Numbered from the stretch's first letter, positions 23,531 to 32,255 are shown. The stretch: DNA of 42,459 nucleotides from an uncultured bacterium (GCA_900547945.1 URIT01000011.1:1-42459), one strand, 5' to 3'. The notes: a model not told the origin generated them from the letters alone. Numbers and translations are program-made.

Positions 23531-26500
23531 CTATCGGATGAAGACGGCCATGCCGCGCCCGCGCACGACGGCCTCGACGACGCCACCCCGGACCTCGACG
23601 GCGGCCTTGTACCCCTTCGGCACGTTCGCGCACCGCCACGCCGCAAGGTTCCCCTCGCCGGCGAACTGCGTGGCGGCAAAGAGCGGATAGCGCGCGAAGG
23701 CGGGCGTCTCCACAGCCGGCAGGACGACCGTGCCGTCCCCCGCGAAGGTCAGCGTGCCGGCCACCGTCACGGGACCCTCGTCCCGCGCGCGCACGACGGC
23801 CCCCTCCTTGAGCGTGACGTTCCCCTCGACGGTCCCCGCGCCGCCCAGACCCGCGAGCGTCAGGGACGCGCCGCCAACCACGCGGCAGACGGCGCCCGCC
23901 GCCACCGCGAGCCGCCCGTCCAACGCGCCGTCGGATGCGAGGCCGCCCGCGCGATGCCAGGCGCGGATCTCCTCCCCGTCGAGGCAGCACGACCACACCG
24001 TCAGCTCGGCGAGGTTGCCCTTGAAGGAGGAGAGGTCCGCGCTGTACCACGAGCGGCCGATCTTGAAGCCGCCGGAATCGGTCGAGAGGAACGGCGTCGT
24101 CCGCTCCCCGCTTCGGTAGATCTGCGGCGCCACCGCCTGCACGCCGTTCGTGTAATAGGCGATCCGCCCGCCGTCCCAGACGGCGGCGAACGACGTCCAC
24201 GCCGTGCGGAGGAGATTCGCCGGCGTGAAGGCGACGCGGTTCTCCGCGCCCCACGGGAAGAGCCCCATCTCGCGAGTGCCGCTGCGCAGGGCGAAGTTCA
24301 TGTACCGGCCGGCGTCCCAATCTTCGTTGCCCCAGGAGAGGACGGCCCCCTCCGCCCCGCATCCGTCGGCGACCTTGAGGAAGCAGGCGACCGTGCGGGC
24401 CTGGTTCCCGGTCGGGAGGCTTGGGAACGCCGCCGCCGTCAGCCAGGTCTGGCCGTCCAGGGCGAGCGATCCCCTCTGCGCGTCCGCCCCGAACGGCGAA
24501 TCGGCGCTGAAGGAGAACCCGCCACCGTCGCCCGCAACGAGGTCGTGCCCGTTCCCGGAGGCGTCCGCGAGCAGCGTCTCCGCCGACGCGAACGGATAGC
24601 GCACCGCGCAATCGGGCGTGAGCGCCAGCGTCCCCGCCGAAACCGCGACCTCCCGTTCGGGCGCGGCTTCGATCGGCACACCGCCCGCCTCGTAGAGCGC
24701 GCGGACCTCGTCGGCCGCCAGCGCCCGATCCACGATCAGCACGTCGTCCACCCACCCCGTGAAGAATGCGTCGTGCATCGTCTTCCCCAGCATGAACAGC
24801 GTGGGCAACACGTCCAGCGTCTGCGCCGACGACGCGACCTCGGCGCCGTCGCAGTAGATCTTCCGCGTCGAGCCGTCGAACGTTGCGGCCACGTAGTGCC
24901 AGGCGCCATCCGCAAGCGACGTGCCCATGTTGCGCGCGGTCACGTCGTTGTTGTTCGCGTACCAGTGGATGCCGTTGAAGCCGTTCAGCCGAAGCGAGCA
25001 GCCCCGCCCAGGTGCCCGGTCGCCGTAGCTCAGCCAGCCGCCTGAGCCGGCGCAGCCGTCCGCAGGCTTGATCCACGCGGCGGCCGTCATCGGCGCGCCG
25101 CCCACGGGGACATCGGACGGGAATGGGTCAATCTCCAGCGACGAAGCCCCGTCAAAGTAGATGCACCCGCCCCTGCGGCCGTCGGGCGACCAGGCCGGCG
25201 CACCGTGCGCGATGGCGAGGGGCGTCATCTGCCCCTGCGGCCCGTTCAGAGCCTCCTCCAGCGACCCGTCGAAGGGGAAATGGAGGACCGTGCCGTCCGG
25301 CGGCGCATACCGCACAGAGGTCCCGCCCTCGCCCAGCGCGCCGGCGCGGACGACGGCCGTCCCCGTCCCGGCCTTCTCCACGCATCCGACGAGCGTCGCC
25401 GTCACATTGGCGTTGTCAGAGAGGACGATGCGATCCGCCAGGACCGTCCCATTGATGACCGCCCCACCCCGAACGTCCAGCGCCCGGCAGACCGCCTTCT
25501 GCCCGCAAAGATCGAGGACGGCATTTTGCTCGACCACCACGTCATGGGCGAAGGAGCCGAAGTGGCCATTGTTCGCGCGCCGTCCGAGGGCGTAGGTGCC
25601 GGCGGCGACCGTCAGACGCCCCCGCAGCCCCGATGCCGCCGTCAGCCGCCCTTCGCCCGTCTTGACGAGGTTGAACGTGCCCTTGAAGCGGAGGTTGGTC
25701 GTCGTGTTGTCGCACGTCTGCGCCACGATGACCGTCGGGCATGTACCGGGTGCCGCGTTCATCAGCGTGCAGAGGCGCGACCGCTCGCCGCCTTCGCCGA
25801 CAAAGGCCCCCAGCGACTGGTTGTGCCCGGCCACGTCGATGACGAGGTGCGCCTCCGGGCGGGGCGGCTGCGCGGCGAAGACCGCCCCCGCCGGGTAGAA
25901 GTTCTCGCCGCCCAGCACAAGGCGGGCCTTCTCGGTGCCGAAGACGGCGGGGACGGTCGCGCCGGCGACGTTGAGGTGGACGTCGCCCTGGCTGTCCACG
26001 ACGAGCGCCTCCGTCAAGGCGAACGGCCGGTCCTCCACGAAGAAGGCGCTCTGCGACCAGGGCGAAAGCGTGAGCCGACTGCCGTCGATGCCGCCGCGCA
26101 GATGCACGTGCGCCGACTCGTTCGCCGTCACCTTCGACCCTGCGGCCGTCAGCGTGCCCGCCACGTCGAACGTTCCGGCGCGGAACAGCATGCGATGCGC
26201 GCCCCCCGTGGATGCTTCGTCGCCCAGCACAAGGGTGTTCGCGACCGTCATGGCGGCGCCGGCGGAGCGGTTGTCGAGGCAGAGGGCCTTGATCCCGGCC
26301 GTCTCCTCCTCGTTCACGTAGACCGTCCCCGTGCCGAGCGCGGCGGCGTTCGTCACGGTGAGGGTTCCCAGATCGACGTAGAGGTCGCCCGCGCTCGTGT
26401 TCGGCGCGAGGAGGAACGCCGTCTTGCCCGGGAGGCTGAAGTGCAGATCGCCCGTACCGCTCACCGCGCCTGTCTGCACAAAGCCGTCCCCCGTCCCGGT

Positions 26501-26711
26501 AATCGTCAGCGTCTCACGCAACACAAGCGGTGCCGCGTTCGTGACGTTGTCCTCGTCAACGGTCCAGGTGGCGGCGTTCACTGTCCGTCCGCCCAGCGCC
26601 ACGAACCCGAACAGCAGAACCCCCCAGCCAAGCGTGCGGAACCCCCCCCCAAAAAAAATCCATTTTTATCACTTCTCTGTGGGAAGCTTCAAAAGATGCC
26701 TTTTCAGTCAT
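23531..26711 (-). CDS. Secreted LamG-domain surface protein, frame broken at a T8/G9 tract
   Basis: Over 1020 residues. The first 430 or so are beta-helix/passenger-like. Two LamG/concanavalin domains follow, at roughly 440-635 (VLHFPFDGSLEEALNG to GWVDDVLIVDRALAADEVRA) and 650-850 (ASGNGHDLVAG to NLAELTVWSCCLDGEEI). It ends VVRGRGMAVFIR. In the assembled sequence the long frame opens only at a GTG (26602) inside what is plainly a signal peptide (LGWGVLLFGFVALGGRTVNAA). The in-frame start with a good AAAGGG site is the ATG at 26711 (MTEKASFE...), which is out of frame by one base across 8 T and 9 G (26658-26642). Losing one base restores the full signal peptide. It leads the GH32-like operon and probably binds or presents a glycan at the surface. 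Confidence 0.75.
26642..26658. repeat. Homopolymer tract (T8 G9 on the coding strand)
   Basis: Nine C (26642-26650) followed by eight A (26651-26658) on the plus strand, inside the signal-peptide coding region of the LamG surface protein. Such tracts slip during replication and also cause assembly errors. Confidence 0.9.
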
Positions 26712-26812
26712 GGCTTTACCCTTTCGTTCATGAGGTTGAACCGTTCAAATGGCCCACGAAGGATGATGACTTACCCTCAACGGGAAATCCCCGACGTGGC
26801 GGAAACGACGCA

Positions 26813-26862
26813 ATTCTACCACATCCAGCCAGCCATGTTCCAAGTTGGCAGTCAACTTTCTG
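26813..26862 (-). promoter_or_regulatory. Promoter and operator of the LamG/GH32-like operon
   Basis: Extended -10 TGGTAGAAT (26813-26821, minus strand) with an operator-like block at 26841-26862 that holds AAGTTG-N5-CAACTT. The same 22-bp block occurs at 29221-29242, again starting 22 nt upstream of the -10, at the promoter of the regulator gene. I infer that the regulator at 28065 binds both. Confidence 0.62.
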
Positions 26863-26864
26863 AA

Positions 26865-26901
26865 GACCTCCAAAATCAGGTCAGACCTAATTTTGGAGGT
26901 C
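26865..26901. repeat. 37-bp palindrome, copy A
   Basis: 18-bp arms around a single central base, one mismatch between arms; it begins GACCTCCAAAATCAGGTC. It contains the TAG stop codon (26887-26889) and last codons of the transposase gene. Sister copies are at 27979 and 28054. Confidence 0.9.
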
Positions 26902-27975
26902 GCGCTCGTTGATGATCCACACCGCCGTTTGTACGTCACGGCTAACAATCTTCTTTGCGACAAGATCGTTCACGTAGGCATAGGCCGTTGAAGGCGAAAG
27001 GCCAACACACTTCGCCAAGACCCATGGGGAGGCTTTCGGCTGCCGACGCATCGCCTCGACGATAAGCCGTTCGGCAGCCTGGCGCTTTTCCTCGCTCTTC
27101 CTATAGACAAGGGACTGCTCATGAAATGCCGTCCCAGCACGAACAACCTCTTCCAGATGGGCCGCCGCCTGCGCAACGTAGGCTTCGTCCGTAAGGGGAT
27201 TTTCAGGTACGGGATACCCGGCCGCCCTTCTTCGTGCAACCTCCTGCGCCCACCGGCGTTTCTCGACTTCAAGCACGGCATCCATCTGGCAATGAAGCGC
27301 CTCGACCATCTCCGCGACGCTCTTCTCTTCCCCGTAGACGAACTTCAACCCGTTGATTGCCAATGGGTCACCCCTTGTCGCCGCACAAAGACTCGACCAC
27401 GCATATTCATCATAGTCTGCACAGAGGCCTCCACGAATCGGATTGAGACAGATGTAGGCGAGAACGTTTGACATATCCACAGACTTCAACGTAACGGAAC
27501 GGTCGATGTAAGTTGATTCCCACAACGTACCGACGTGTGCGGAGCGTCGATTGTACTCTTCCGTGAACCACTGCTTGAGAATCTTCATGAACGACCCCAT
27601 GTCATACATCCGACGGCGATGACACTCAAGAAGTTTACTGGCCTGCTCTTCTCCCCCCACCTCCTGCCGACGCAATTCAGTCAACTTTGCAAGAAGGGCT
27701 TCGGAGCCTTTCACCCCTTTCAAAACACCAACACGCCGAACGACCTCCGCCTCGTCAACCTCCTTGCGTTCCGGTAGGTAGGCGAGAATGTGGAAGTGAT
27801 TGTTCATGACACACCACCCGAGAAGTTGAATACCCGTGAATTCCGCCACACGACGCATCATCTCAATGAAATCATTCCGTTCCTCATCGCGGAGAAAGAA
27901 AACGCGATGCGCAATGCGGTTCATGATGTGATGGACAGTAAAGGGTTCCCTCTTCCGAAAGTTTGAAAAGCCCAT
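26887..27975 (-). CDS. RAYT-like (REP-associated, IS200/IS605-related) Y1 transposase
   Basis: 362 residues. Y1/HUH core: PFTVHHIMNRIAHRVFFL, then GWCVMNNHFHILAYLP with HFH at 60-62, YNRRSAHVGTLWESTYIDRS and YICLNPIRGGL. A C-terminal helix-turn-helix (WVLAKCVGLSPSTAYAYVND) is added. The catalytic Tyr is not at the usual spot (LKQWFTEEYNRR has Trp/Phe where RAYTs commonly have Tyr; a Tyr follows 4-5 residues later), so activity is uncertain. The start is the ATG at 27975 because GGAGG lies 5 nt upstream, inside palindrome B; its stop lies in palindrome A. An extended -10 (TGGTATACT, 28016-28024) sits between palindromes B and C. Base use is more AT-rich than in the neighbours, fitting acquisition. 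Confidence 0.88.
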   Translation of the reverse strand: MGFSNFRKREPFTVHHIMNRIAHRVFFLRDEERNDFIEMMRRVAEFTGIQLLGWCVMNNHFHILAYLPERKEVDEAEVVRRVGVLKGVKGSEALLAKLTELRRQEVGGEEQASKLLECHRRRMYDMGSFMKILKQWFTEEYNRRSAHVGTLWESTYIDRSVTLKSVDMSNVLAYICLNPIRGGLCADYDEYAWSSLCAATRGDPLAINGLKFVYGEEKSVAEMVEALHCQMDAVLEVEKRRWAQEVARRRAAGYPVPENPLTDEAYVAQAAAHLEEVVRAGTAFHEQSLVYRKSEEKRQAAERLIVEAMRRQPKASPWVLAKCVGLSPSTAYAYVNDLVAKKIVSRDVQTAVWIINERDLQN

Positions 27976-27978
27976 ATC

Positions 27979-28015
27979 AACCTCCAAAATTAGGTCTGAC
28001 CTGATTTTGGAAATC
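27979..28015. repeat. 37-bp palindrome, copy B (degenerate outer arm)
   Basis: Same palindrome as copy A with the inner 14-bp arms intact and several changes at the outer right arm. It provides the GGAGG ribosome binding site of the transposase (27981-27985). Transcription from the -10 at 28016 would begin inside it. Confidence 0.88.
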
Positions 28016-28024
28016 AGTATACCA
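28016..28024 (-). promoter_or_regulatory. Extended -10 of the transposase gene
   Basis: TGGTATACT on the minus strand, between palindromes B and C, 40 nt before the ATG. No good -35. Confidence 0.5.
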
Positions 28025-28053
28025 CATATTTTGGGCCACTTGACTTACATTTT

Positions 28054-28090
28054 GACCTCCAGAATTAGGTCAGACCTAATTTTGGAGGTC
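28054..28090. repeat. 37-bp palindrome, copy C
   Basis: 18-bp arms, central A, one mismatch. It supplies the last residues (RPPKLGLT) and the TAA stop (28065-28067) of the regulator gene, so the element seems to have landed in the 3' end of that gene. Confidence 0.9.
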
Positions 28091-29174
28091 TAGAAGCGGT
28101 TGAGGAGCGGACCACGAGCGGAGCGGGCAGGAGGCATTCGCGCGCAGGAAGGGAGGGATCGTCGATGCGCGACAGGAGGAAGTGAAACGCCGTGGCGGCA
28201 ATCGCCTCGCAAGGCTGGTGGATTGTCGTAAGGGGCGGCGTCACGAGGGTGGCGTGCTCCACGTCGTCCACACCCGCCACGAGGACGTCCTCCGGCACGC
28301 GCTTCCCGATCCTGCGCAGCGTGACGAGAAGGTGCGAGGCCACAGCGTCGTTACCGCAGATGAAGGCGTCGGCACCCTTCCGTCCCCTCAACGCCCGCCG
28401 GATCGCGGTCTCGTCCGAAGGCTCGGCCGTGACAGTGAAGTCCTCGATGCGTGGCGCGCCCAACACCGTCTGGACCCCGAGGATCCTGTTCATGACGGTC
28501 GTTGCGCACAGGGGGCGGCGCAGCACCCTGACATGGCGTGCGCCCCGTTCGAGCATGTGCCGGGCGAGCGTACGCCCGATGTCGAAGTTGTTGACGCCCA
28601 CCACGTCGCACGCGCTGCGCTGCGGGGAGGGGACGATGTCGCAGTCGATGAGCACAACGGGGATCCGGGCCGCCGTGAAGATGGCGACGACCTCCTGGTT
28701 GTAGCGCGCCGACTGCTCGAAGAACTCCATCGGCTGGAAGATGACGCCCGCGACGCCCTTCTCGACGAACTGCCGCGCCAACTCCCGCGTCCGTTCCGCC
28801 CGCACGGCGGCGGAACGCGAAGGATCGCCGCCGAAGAGCAGCGTCATGCCCTCCTTCTGTGCCAGGCGCGAAATCTCCTGTGAGATCGGCGGAAAGATCT
28901 CGCCGCAGCCGATTCCCGGAAGGATGAGACCGATCGACGCGCCAAACCGACGCGCCTTCTTCGTGAGGAACGTCCCGGCACCGCGCCGTCGGCAGACAAG
29001 CCCAAGATCCTCCAACGAGAGCAGCGCATGGACAACCGTCTGCCGACTGCACGCAAAACGGCGCGCGAGCGCCGTCTCGCTCGGGAAACGCTCGGACGAC
29101 GCATGCCTCCCGCTGCGGATCTCCGCCCGCAGCGTCTCGAAAATCGCCTTCCGCCGTGTCTCCTGCGTCCTCAT
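28065..29174 (-). CDS. GntR-HTH / LacI-sensor hybrid transcriptional regulator (AraR-like), copy 2
   Basis: 369 residues. GntR winged helix (FPSETALARRFACSRQTVVH, then LLSLEDLGLVCRRRGAGTFL) followed by a LacI-type sensor (IGLILPGIGCGEIFPPIS, GVIFQPMEFFEQ, VVGVNNFDIGRTLARHMLERG, AFICGNDAVASHLLVTL, GVDDVEHATLVTPPLTTIHQ). It closely parallels copy 1 at 6023. The start ATG at 29174 is preferred over the GTG at 29213 because the -10 (29193-29198) lies between them. Its C-terminus is rewritten by palindrome C. A 22-bp operator block occurs at its own promoter and at the promoter of the LamG/GH32-like operon, pointing to autoregulation and control of that operon. Confidence 0.88.
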   Translation of the reverse strand: MRTQETRRKAIFETLRAEIRSGRHASSERFPSETALARRFACSRQTVVHALLSLEDLGLVCRRRGAGTFLTKKARRFGASIGLILPGIGCGEIFPPISQEISRLAQKEGMTLLFGGDPSRSAAVRAERTRELARQFVEKGVAGVIFQPMEFFEQSARYNQEVVAIFTAARIPVVLIDCDIVPSPQRSACDVVGVNNFDIGRTLARHMLERGARHVRVLRRPLCATTVMNRILGVQTVLGAPRIEDFTVTAEPSDETAIRRALRGRKGADAFICGNDAVASHLLVTLRRIGKRVPEDVLVAGVDDVEHATLVTPPLTTIHQPCEAIAATAFHFLLSRIDDPSLPARECLLPAPLVVRSSTASRPPKLGLT

Positions 29175-29192
29175 CTGATGTTTCCGCAGGGT

Positions 29193-29242
29193 ACTATAGC
29201 ACAAAAAAGGCACTGCCCGACAAGTTGGCAGTCAACTTTCTG
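29193..29242 (-). promoter_or_regulatory. Promoter and operator of the regulator gene (copy 2)
   Basis: Extended -10 TGCTATAGT (29193-29201, minus strand) and the operator block at 29221-29242, identical over 22 bp to the one at 26841-26862 and at the same 22-nt distance from the -10. Confidence 0.62.
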
Positions 29243-29264
29243 GAGGTGCCCTGGAAATGACAGA

Positions 29265-29292
29265 TGAGGCCGGGACGCATGTCCCAGCCTCA
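29265..29292 (-). terminator. Hairpin after rpmB
   Basis: 12-bp stem TGAGGCCGGGAC / GTCCCAGCCTCA with a GCAT loop and one mismatch, 24 nt beyond the rpmB stop. It separates the S1-L28 unit from the regulator promoter. No long U-run. Confidence 0.5.
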
Positions 29293-29315
29293 CCCGTTGC
29301 GGAGAACGAACGCCC

Positions 29316-29546
29316 TTAGGCCTTCGTCACCTTGCCCGCCTTCAGGCAGCGCGTGCAGATCGTCTTGCGGCTGGTGTTGCCCTTGCCGTCGGTCACGCGC
29401 ACCGTCTGGAGGTTCGGCAGGAAGCGGCGCTTCGAGATGCCGGTCGTATGCAGACCGATGCCGCCCTTGTACTTCGGAGAACCCTTGCGGATGATCGAAC
29501 GACCGGCCGCCGGCTTCTTGCCGCAGATTTCACAGACTCTGGACAT
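29316..29546 (-). CDS. rpmB: 50S ribosomal protein L28
   Basis: 76 residues. L28 pattern: MSRVCEICGKKPAAGRSI, GISKRRFLPNLQTVRV, TICTRCLKAGKV. Two cysteine pairs C5/C8 and C64/C67, the zinc-binding (C+) form. It lies 24 nt after rpsA and is presumably co-transcribed; rpmB is more often paired with rpmG, so this partner is a little unusual. Confidence 0.97.
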   Translation of the reverse strand: MSRVCEICGKKPAAGRSIIRKGSPKYKGGIGLHTTGISKRRFLPNLQTVRVTDGKGNTSRKTICTRCLKAGKVTKA

Positions 29547-29570
29547 GATGAATATCCTTTCTTTACGTCG

Positions 29571-31343
29571 TTACTTGGTCTCGGCCTCGCCAGGCTGCCA
29601 CTCGACATTGCCGAAGGCATCCTCGAACGCCGCGCCGAGGGACCCGAGCGCCGGGCTGCCCGCAGGGGCGGAGCTGGCGGAATCGACGGACGTCGTGCCC
29701 GCCGCCTCGGCTTCGAGCTCCTTGACCTGCTCGTCGGTCATGTTGACCGCCTTGATCGACAGGCCGATGCGGCGCTCGCCACGGTCGACCTTGACCACGC
29801 GGGCCTCGACCTCCTGGCCGATCTGAAGCGCGTCCTTGACCTTCTCGATGCGCTGGTCGCTGATCTGGGAGATGTGGACGAGGCCGTCCACGCCCTCTTC
29901 AAGCTCCACGAACGCGCCAAAGGAGGCAACCTTCGACACCTTGCCCTTGATGATCGCGCCGACCGCGTACTTGGAGGCGATGTCCGCCCACGGATCGGTC
30001 TGGGCCTGCTTGAGGCCGAGCGAGATGCGCTGCTCCTTCGGGTTGACGTCGAGCACGATCGCCTCGACTTCCTGGCCCTTCTGGAGGCACTCCGACGGAT
30101 GCGCCGGACGACGCGTCCAGGAGAGGTCCGTCACGTGGATCATGCCGTCGATGCCGTCTTCGAGCTCGACGAACGCACCGTACTGCGTCCAGTTGCGGAC
30201 CTTGCCCTTGACGCGGCTGCCCACCGGGTAGCGGTCCATCACGCTGTCCCACGGGTTCTCCTGGGTCTGGCGGATGCCGAGGGCGATCTTCTGGTTCTCG
30301 GAATCGACCGAGAGAACCTGCACCATGATCTCGTCGCCGACGTTGAGCATGTCGCTCGCGCGGGCGACCCGCTTCGTCCAGCTGAACTCGCTGATGTGGA
30401 CGAGCCCTTCGATGCCGGGGGCGATCTCGACGAACGCACCGTATGCGGCGAGGTTCACGACCTTGCCCTGCACGCGGCTGCCCACGGGGAACTGCTCGGA
30501 GATCGTCGACCACGGGTTCTCCGTCGTCTGCTTGAGGCCGAGCGAAATGCGCTCCTTCTCCTGGTCCACGTCGAGGACCATGACATCGAGCTCCTGGCCG
30601 ACCTTGAGCATTTCGCTCGGGTGCTTGATGCGGCCCCAGCTCATGTCCGTGATGTGGAGGAGTCCGTCGATGCCGTCGAGGTCGATGAACGCGCCGAAGT
30701 CCGTGATGTTCTTCACGCGGCCCTTGCGGATCTCGCCCTTCTGGAGGGACGCGAGCAGCGCGGCCTTCTTCTCGGCCATCGTACCCTCGATGAGCTCGCG
30801 GCGGGAAATGATGATGTTCTTGCGCTCGTTGGAGATCTTGATAACCTTGAAGTCGAACGTCTGGCCGATGTAGGGCGCGAGGTCGCGCACCGACATGACA
30901 TCCACCTGGCTGCCGGGCAGAAACGCCTCCACGCCGTCGATGTCCACGAGCAGACCGCCACGCACCTGGCTGCGGATCGTGCCGTTGACGACGCAGCCTT
31001 CCGTGTACTGCGCAAGGACCTTCTCCCAGCGGATCTGGTCGTCGGCCGCCTTCTTGGAAAGGACGACCATGCCGGTCTTGTCGTTTTCGAGGTCGCGCAG
31101 CATCACCTGGAACTTGAGGCCGGGCTTGACCGCCTCCTTGTCCGCGAACTCGTCGAGGGAGACCACGCCCTCGCTCTTGTACCCGATGTCGACGAACACG
31201 TCGTCGCCCTTGACTGCGGAAACGGTTCCCTCGATGATGGAACCGGGCTTGAACTGCGAGTCCTGCACGGACGCCTGCTGCTTGAGGAACTCGGCAAACG
31301 CGGCCGACTTCTCAGCGGGCATCGTGGGTTTACGAATAGCCAT
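29571..31343 (-). CDS. rpsA: 30S ribosomal protein S1
   Basis: 590 residues with six S1/OB-fold repeats, the enteric-type six-domain form: near 28-95 (GSIIEGTVSAVKGDDVFVDI), 112-180, 200-270 (GRVKNITDFGAFIDLDGIDG, then LLHITDMSWG), 285-357, 372-445 and 460-530, followed by a short acidic tail. S1 brings mRNA to the 30S subunit, important where Shine-Dalgarno sites are weak. The start ATG at 31343 (MAIRKPTMPAEK) is chosen over a GTG at 31379; neither has a Shine-Dalgarno, which is common for rpsA. Its promoter overlaps the 3' end of the exonuclease gene. Confidence 0.95.
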   Translation of the reverse strand: MAIRKPTMPAEKSAAFAEFLKQQASVQDSQFKPGSIIEGTVSAVKGDDVFVDIGYKSEGVVSLDEFADKEAVKPGLKFQVMLRDLENDKTGMVVLSKKAADDQIRWEKVLAQYTEGCVVNGTIRSQVRGGLLVDIDGVEAFLPGSQVDVMSVRDLAPYIGQTFDFKVIKISNERKNIIISRRELIEGTMAEKKAALLASLQKGEIRKGRVKNITDFGAFIDLDGIDGLLHITDMSWGRIKHPSEMLKVGQELDVMVLDVDQEKERISLGLKQTTENPWSTISEQFPVGSRVQGKVVNLAAYGAFVEIAPGIEGLVHISEFSWTKRVARASDMLNVGDEIMVQVLSVDSENQKIALGIRQTQENPWDSVMDRYPVGSRVKGKVRNWTQYGAFVELEDGIDGMIHVTDLSWTRRPAHPSECLQKGQEVEAIVLDVNPKEQRISLGLKQAQTDPWADIASKYAVGAIIKGKVSKVASFGAFVELEEGVDGLVHISQISDQRIEKVKDALQIGQEVEARVVKVDRGERRIGLSIKAVNMTDEQVKELEAEAAGTTSVDSASSAPAGSPALGSLGAAFEDAFGNVEWQPGEAETK

Positions 31344-31423
31344 GTAACTGAACTTTTGATTTGGTTTGTTGATGGACACGGTTTTCTGCCGTGCCTGCCC
31401 CGTCGTTGGGCGCAGGAAAGGTT

Positions 31424-31453
31424 AGTATATCACAATTTCGGCGGAACGGGCAA
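31424..31453 (-). promoter_or_regulatory. Promoter of rpsA-rpmB
   Basis: Minus strand TTGCCC (31448-31453), 18 bp, TATACT (31424-31429). The TGA before the -10 makes it an extended -10 and is at the same time the stop codon of the exonuclease gene. Confidence 0.65.
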
Positions 31454-32221
31454 GACGCCCTTCTCAAGGAGATCGTTCACGATCATCCGCGCGTCCGTCT
31501 CGAAGTTCCCCTTCACGAACCACTTCAGCCAGTTCCGCTCGTGGGCGAAGAGGTCGCGGAGGCGCGCGCCCTTCTTCTGTCCGAAGTTGACGCACAGTTC
31601 GCCGTTGATCCAGCGGAGCAGCCCCCGGCGGTCCGCGTTGAGCGGGTCGCGCGGCACGAGGTATTCGTCCATCTCCGCCGTCGTCTTCGGCAGGTCGGGG
31701 TACTTCGCGAGCTGTGCCTTGAGGACGTCGAGCGTCGCGCGCGTGTCGGCCTCCGCCCCGTGTGCGCCCGCATGGTCGCGCCCGCAGTAGAACTTCACCG
31801 CCGCCGTCAGATCGCGCGGTTCCTTCTTGTGGTAGATGCGCTGCACGTCCACATGCCGACGGTCGCCGGAGGCGAAGTTCCGGCCCGTGCGGGCGAACTC
31901 CTCCTCCAGGCACGGGATGTCGAAGCGGTCCGCGTTGAATCCCGAAAGGTCGCAGTCCCGGAAGAACGCCTCGATCTCCGCCGCCGCGTCCGCGAAGGTC
32001 GGGCAGTTCTTCACGATGTCGTCCGTGATGCCGTGGATCGCCGTCGTCTCCGGCGGGATCGGCACGCCGGGATTGAGGAGCCAGCACTTCTCCGTCTCCG
32101 TGCCGTCCGGCTCCACGCGGATCGCCGCGAGTTCGATGATGCGGTCCTGCCGCGCGTTCACACCCGTCGACTCGATGTCGAAGACGACGAGCGGACGGTC
32201 AAGCTTCATTTCAAGTTTCAT
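31430..32221 (-). CDS. DEDDh 3'-5' exonuclease (DnaQ/RNase T superfamily)
   Basis: 263 residues. Exo I motif VVFDIESTG with D15 and E17, Exo II FNADRFD near 95-101, and Exo III HGAEADT with H154 and D159 (HxxxxD), so the DEDDh active site is complete. Such proteins degrade DNA or RNA 3' ends, as proofreading or RNA-maturation enzymes. A C-terminal extension (from about 175) with LLRWINGELCVNFGQKKGAR is of a type seen on exonucleases of this group, possibly nucleic-acid binding. There are ATGs at 32221 and 32209; the first is used. It lies 34 nt after the glycosidase-like gene. Confidence 0.9.
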   Translation of the reverse strand: MKLEMKLDRPLVVFDIESTGVNARQDRIIELAAIRVEPDGTETEKCWLLNPGVPIPPETTAIHGITDDIVKNCPTFADAAAEIEAFFRDCDLSGFNADRFDIPCLEEEFARTGRNFASGDRRHVDVQRIYHKKEPRDLTAAVKFYCGRDHAGAHGAEADTRATLDVLKAQLAKYPDLPKTTAEMDEYLVPRDPLNADRRGLLRWINGELCVNFGQKKGARLRDLFAHERNWLKWFVKGNFETDARMIVNDLLEKGVLPVPPKL

Positions 32222-32255
32222 AAGTGATCGGAATCCTGTTTAGAGGTTGCGTTCT

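Noticed and set aside
26545..26602. GTG at 26602 as true start of the LamG protein
   Set aside because: It would cut the signal peptide in its hydrophobic core and has no ribosome binding site; the ATG at 26711 with AAAGGG fits, given a one-base shift in the homopolymer tract.
26813..29242. The 22-bp direct repeats at 26841 and 29221 as target-site duplications or att sites of a mobile element
   Set aside because: Their identical distance to two -10 boxes and internal dyad symmetry explain them better as operators; the element between them is bounded by the 37-bp palindromes instead.
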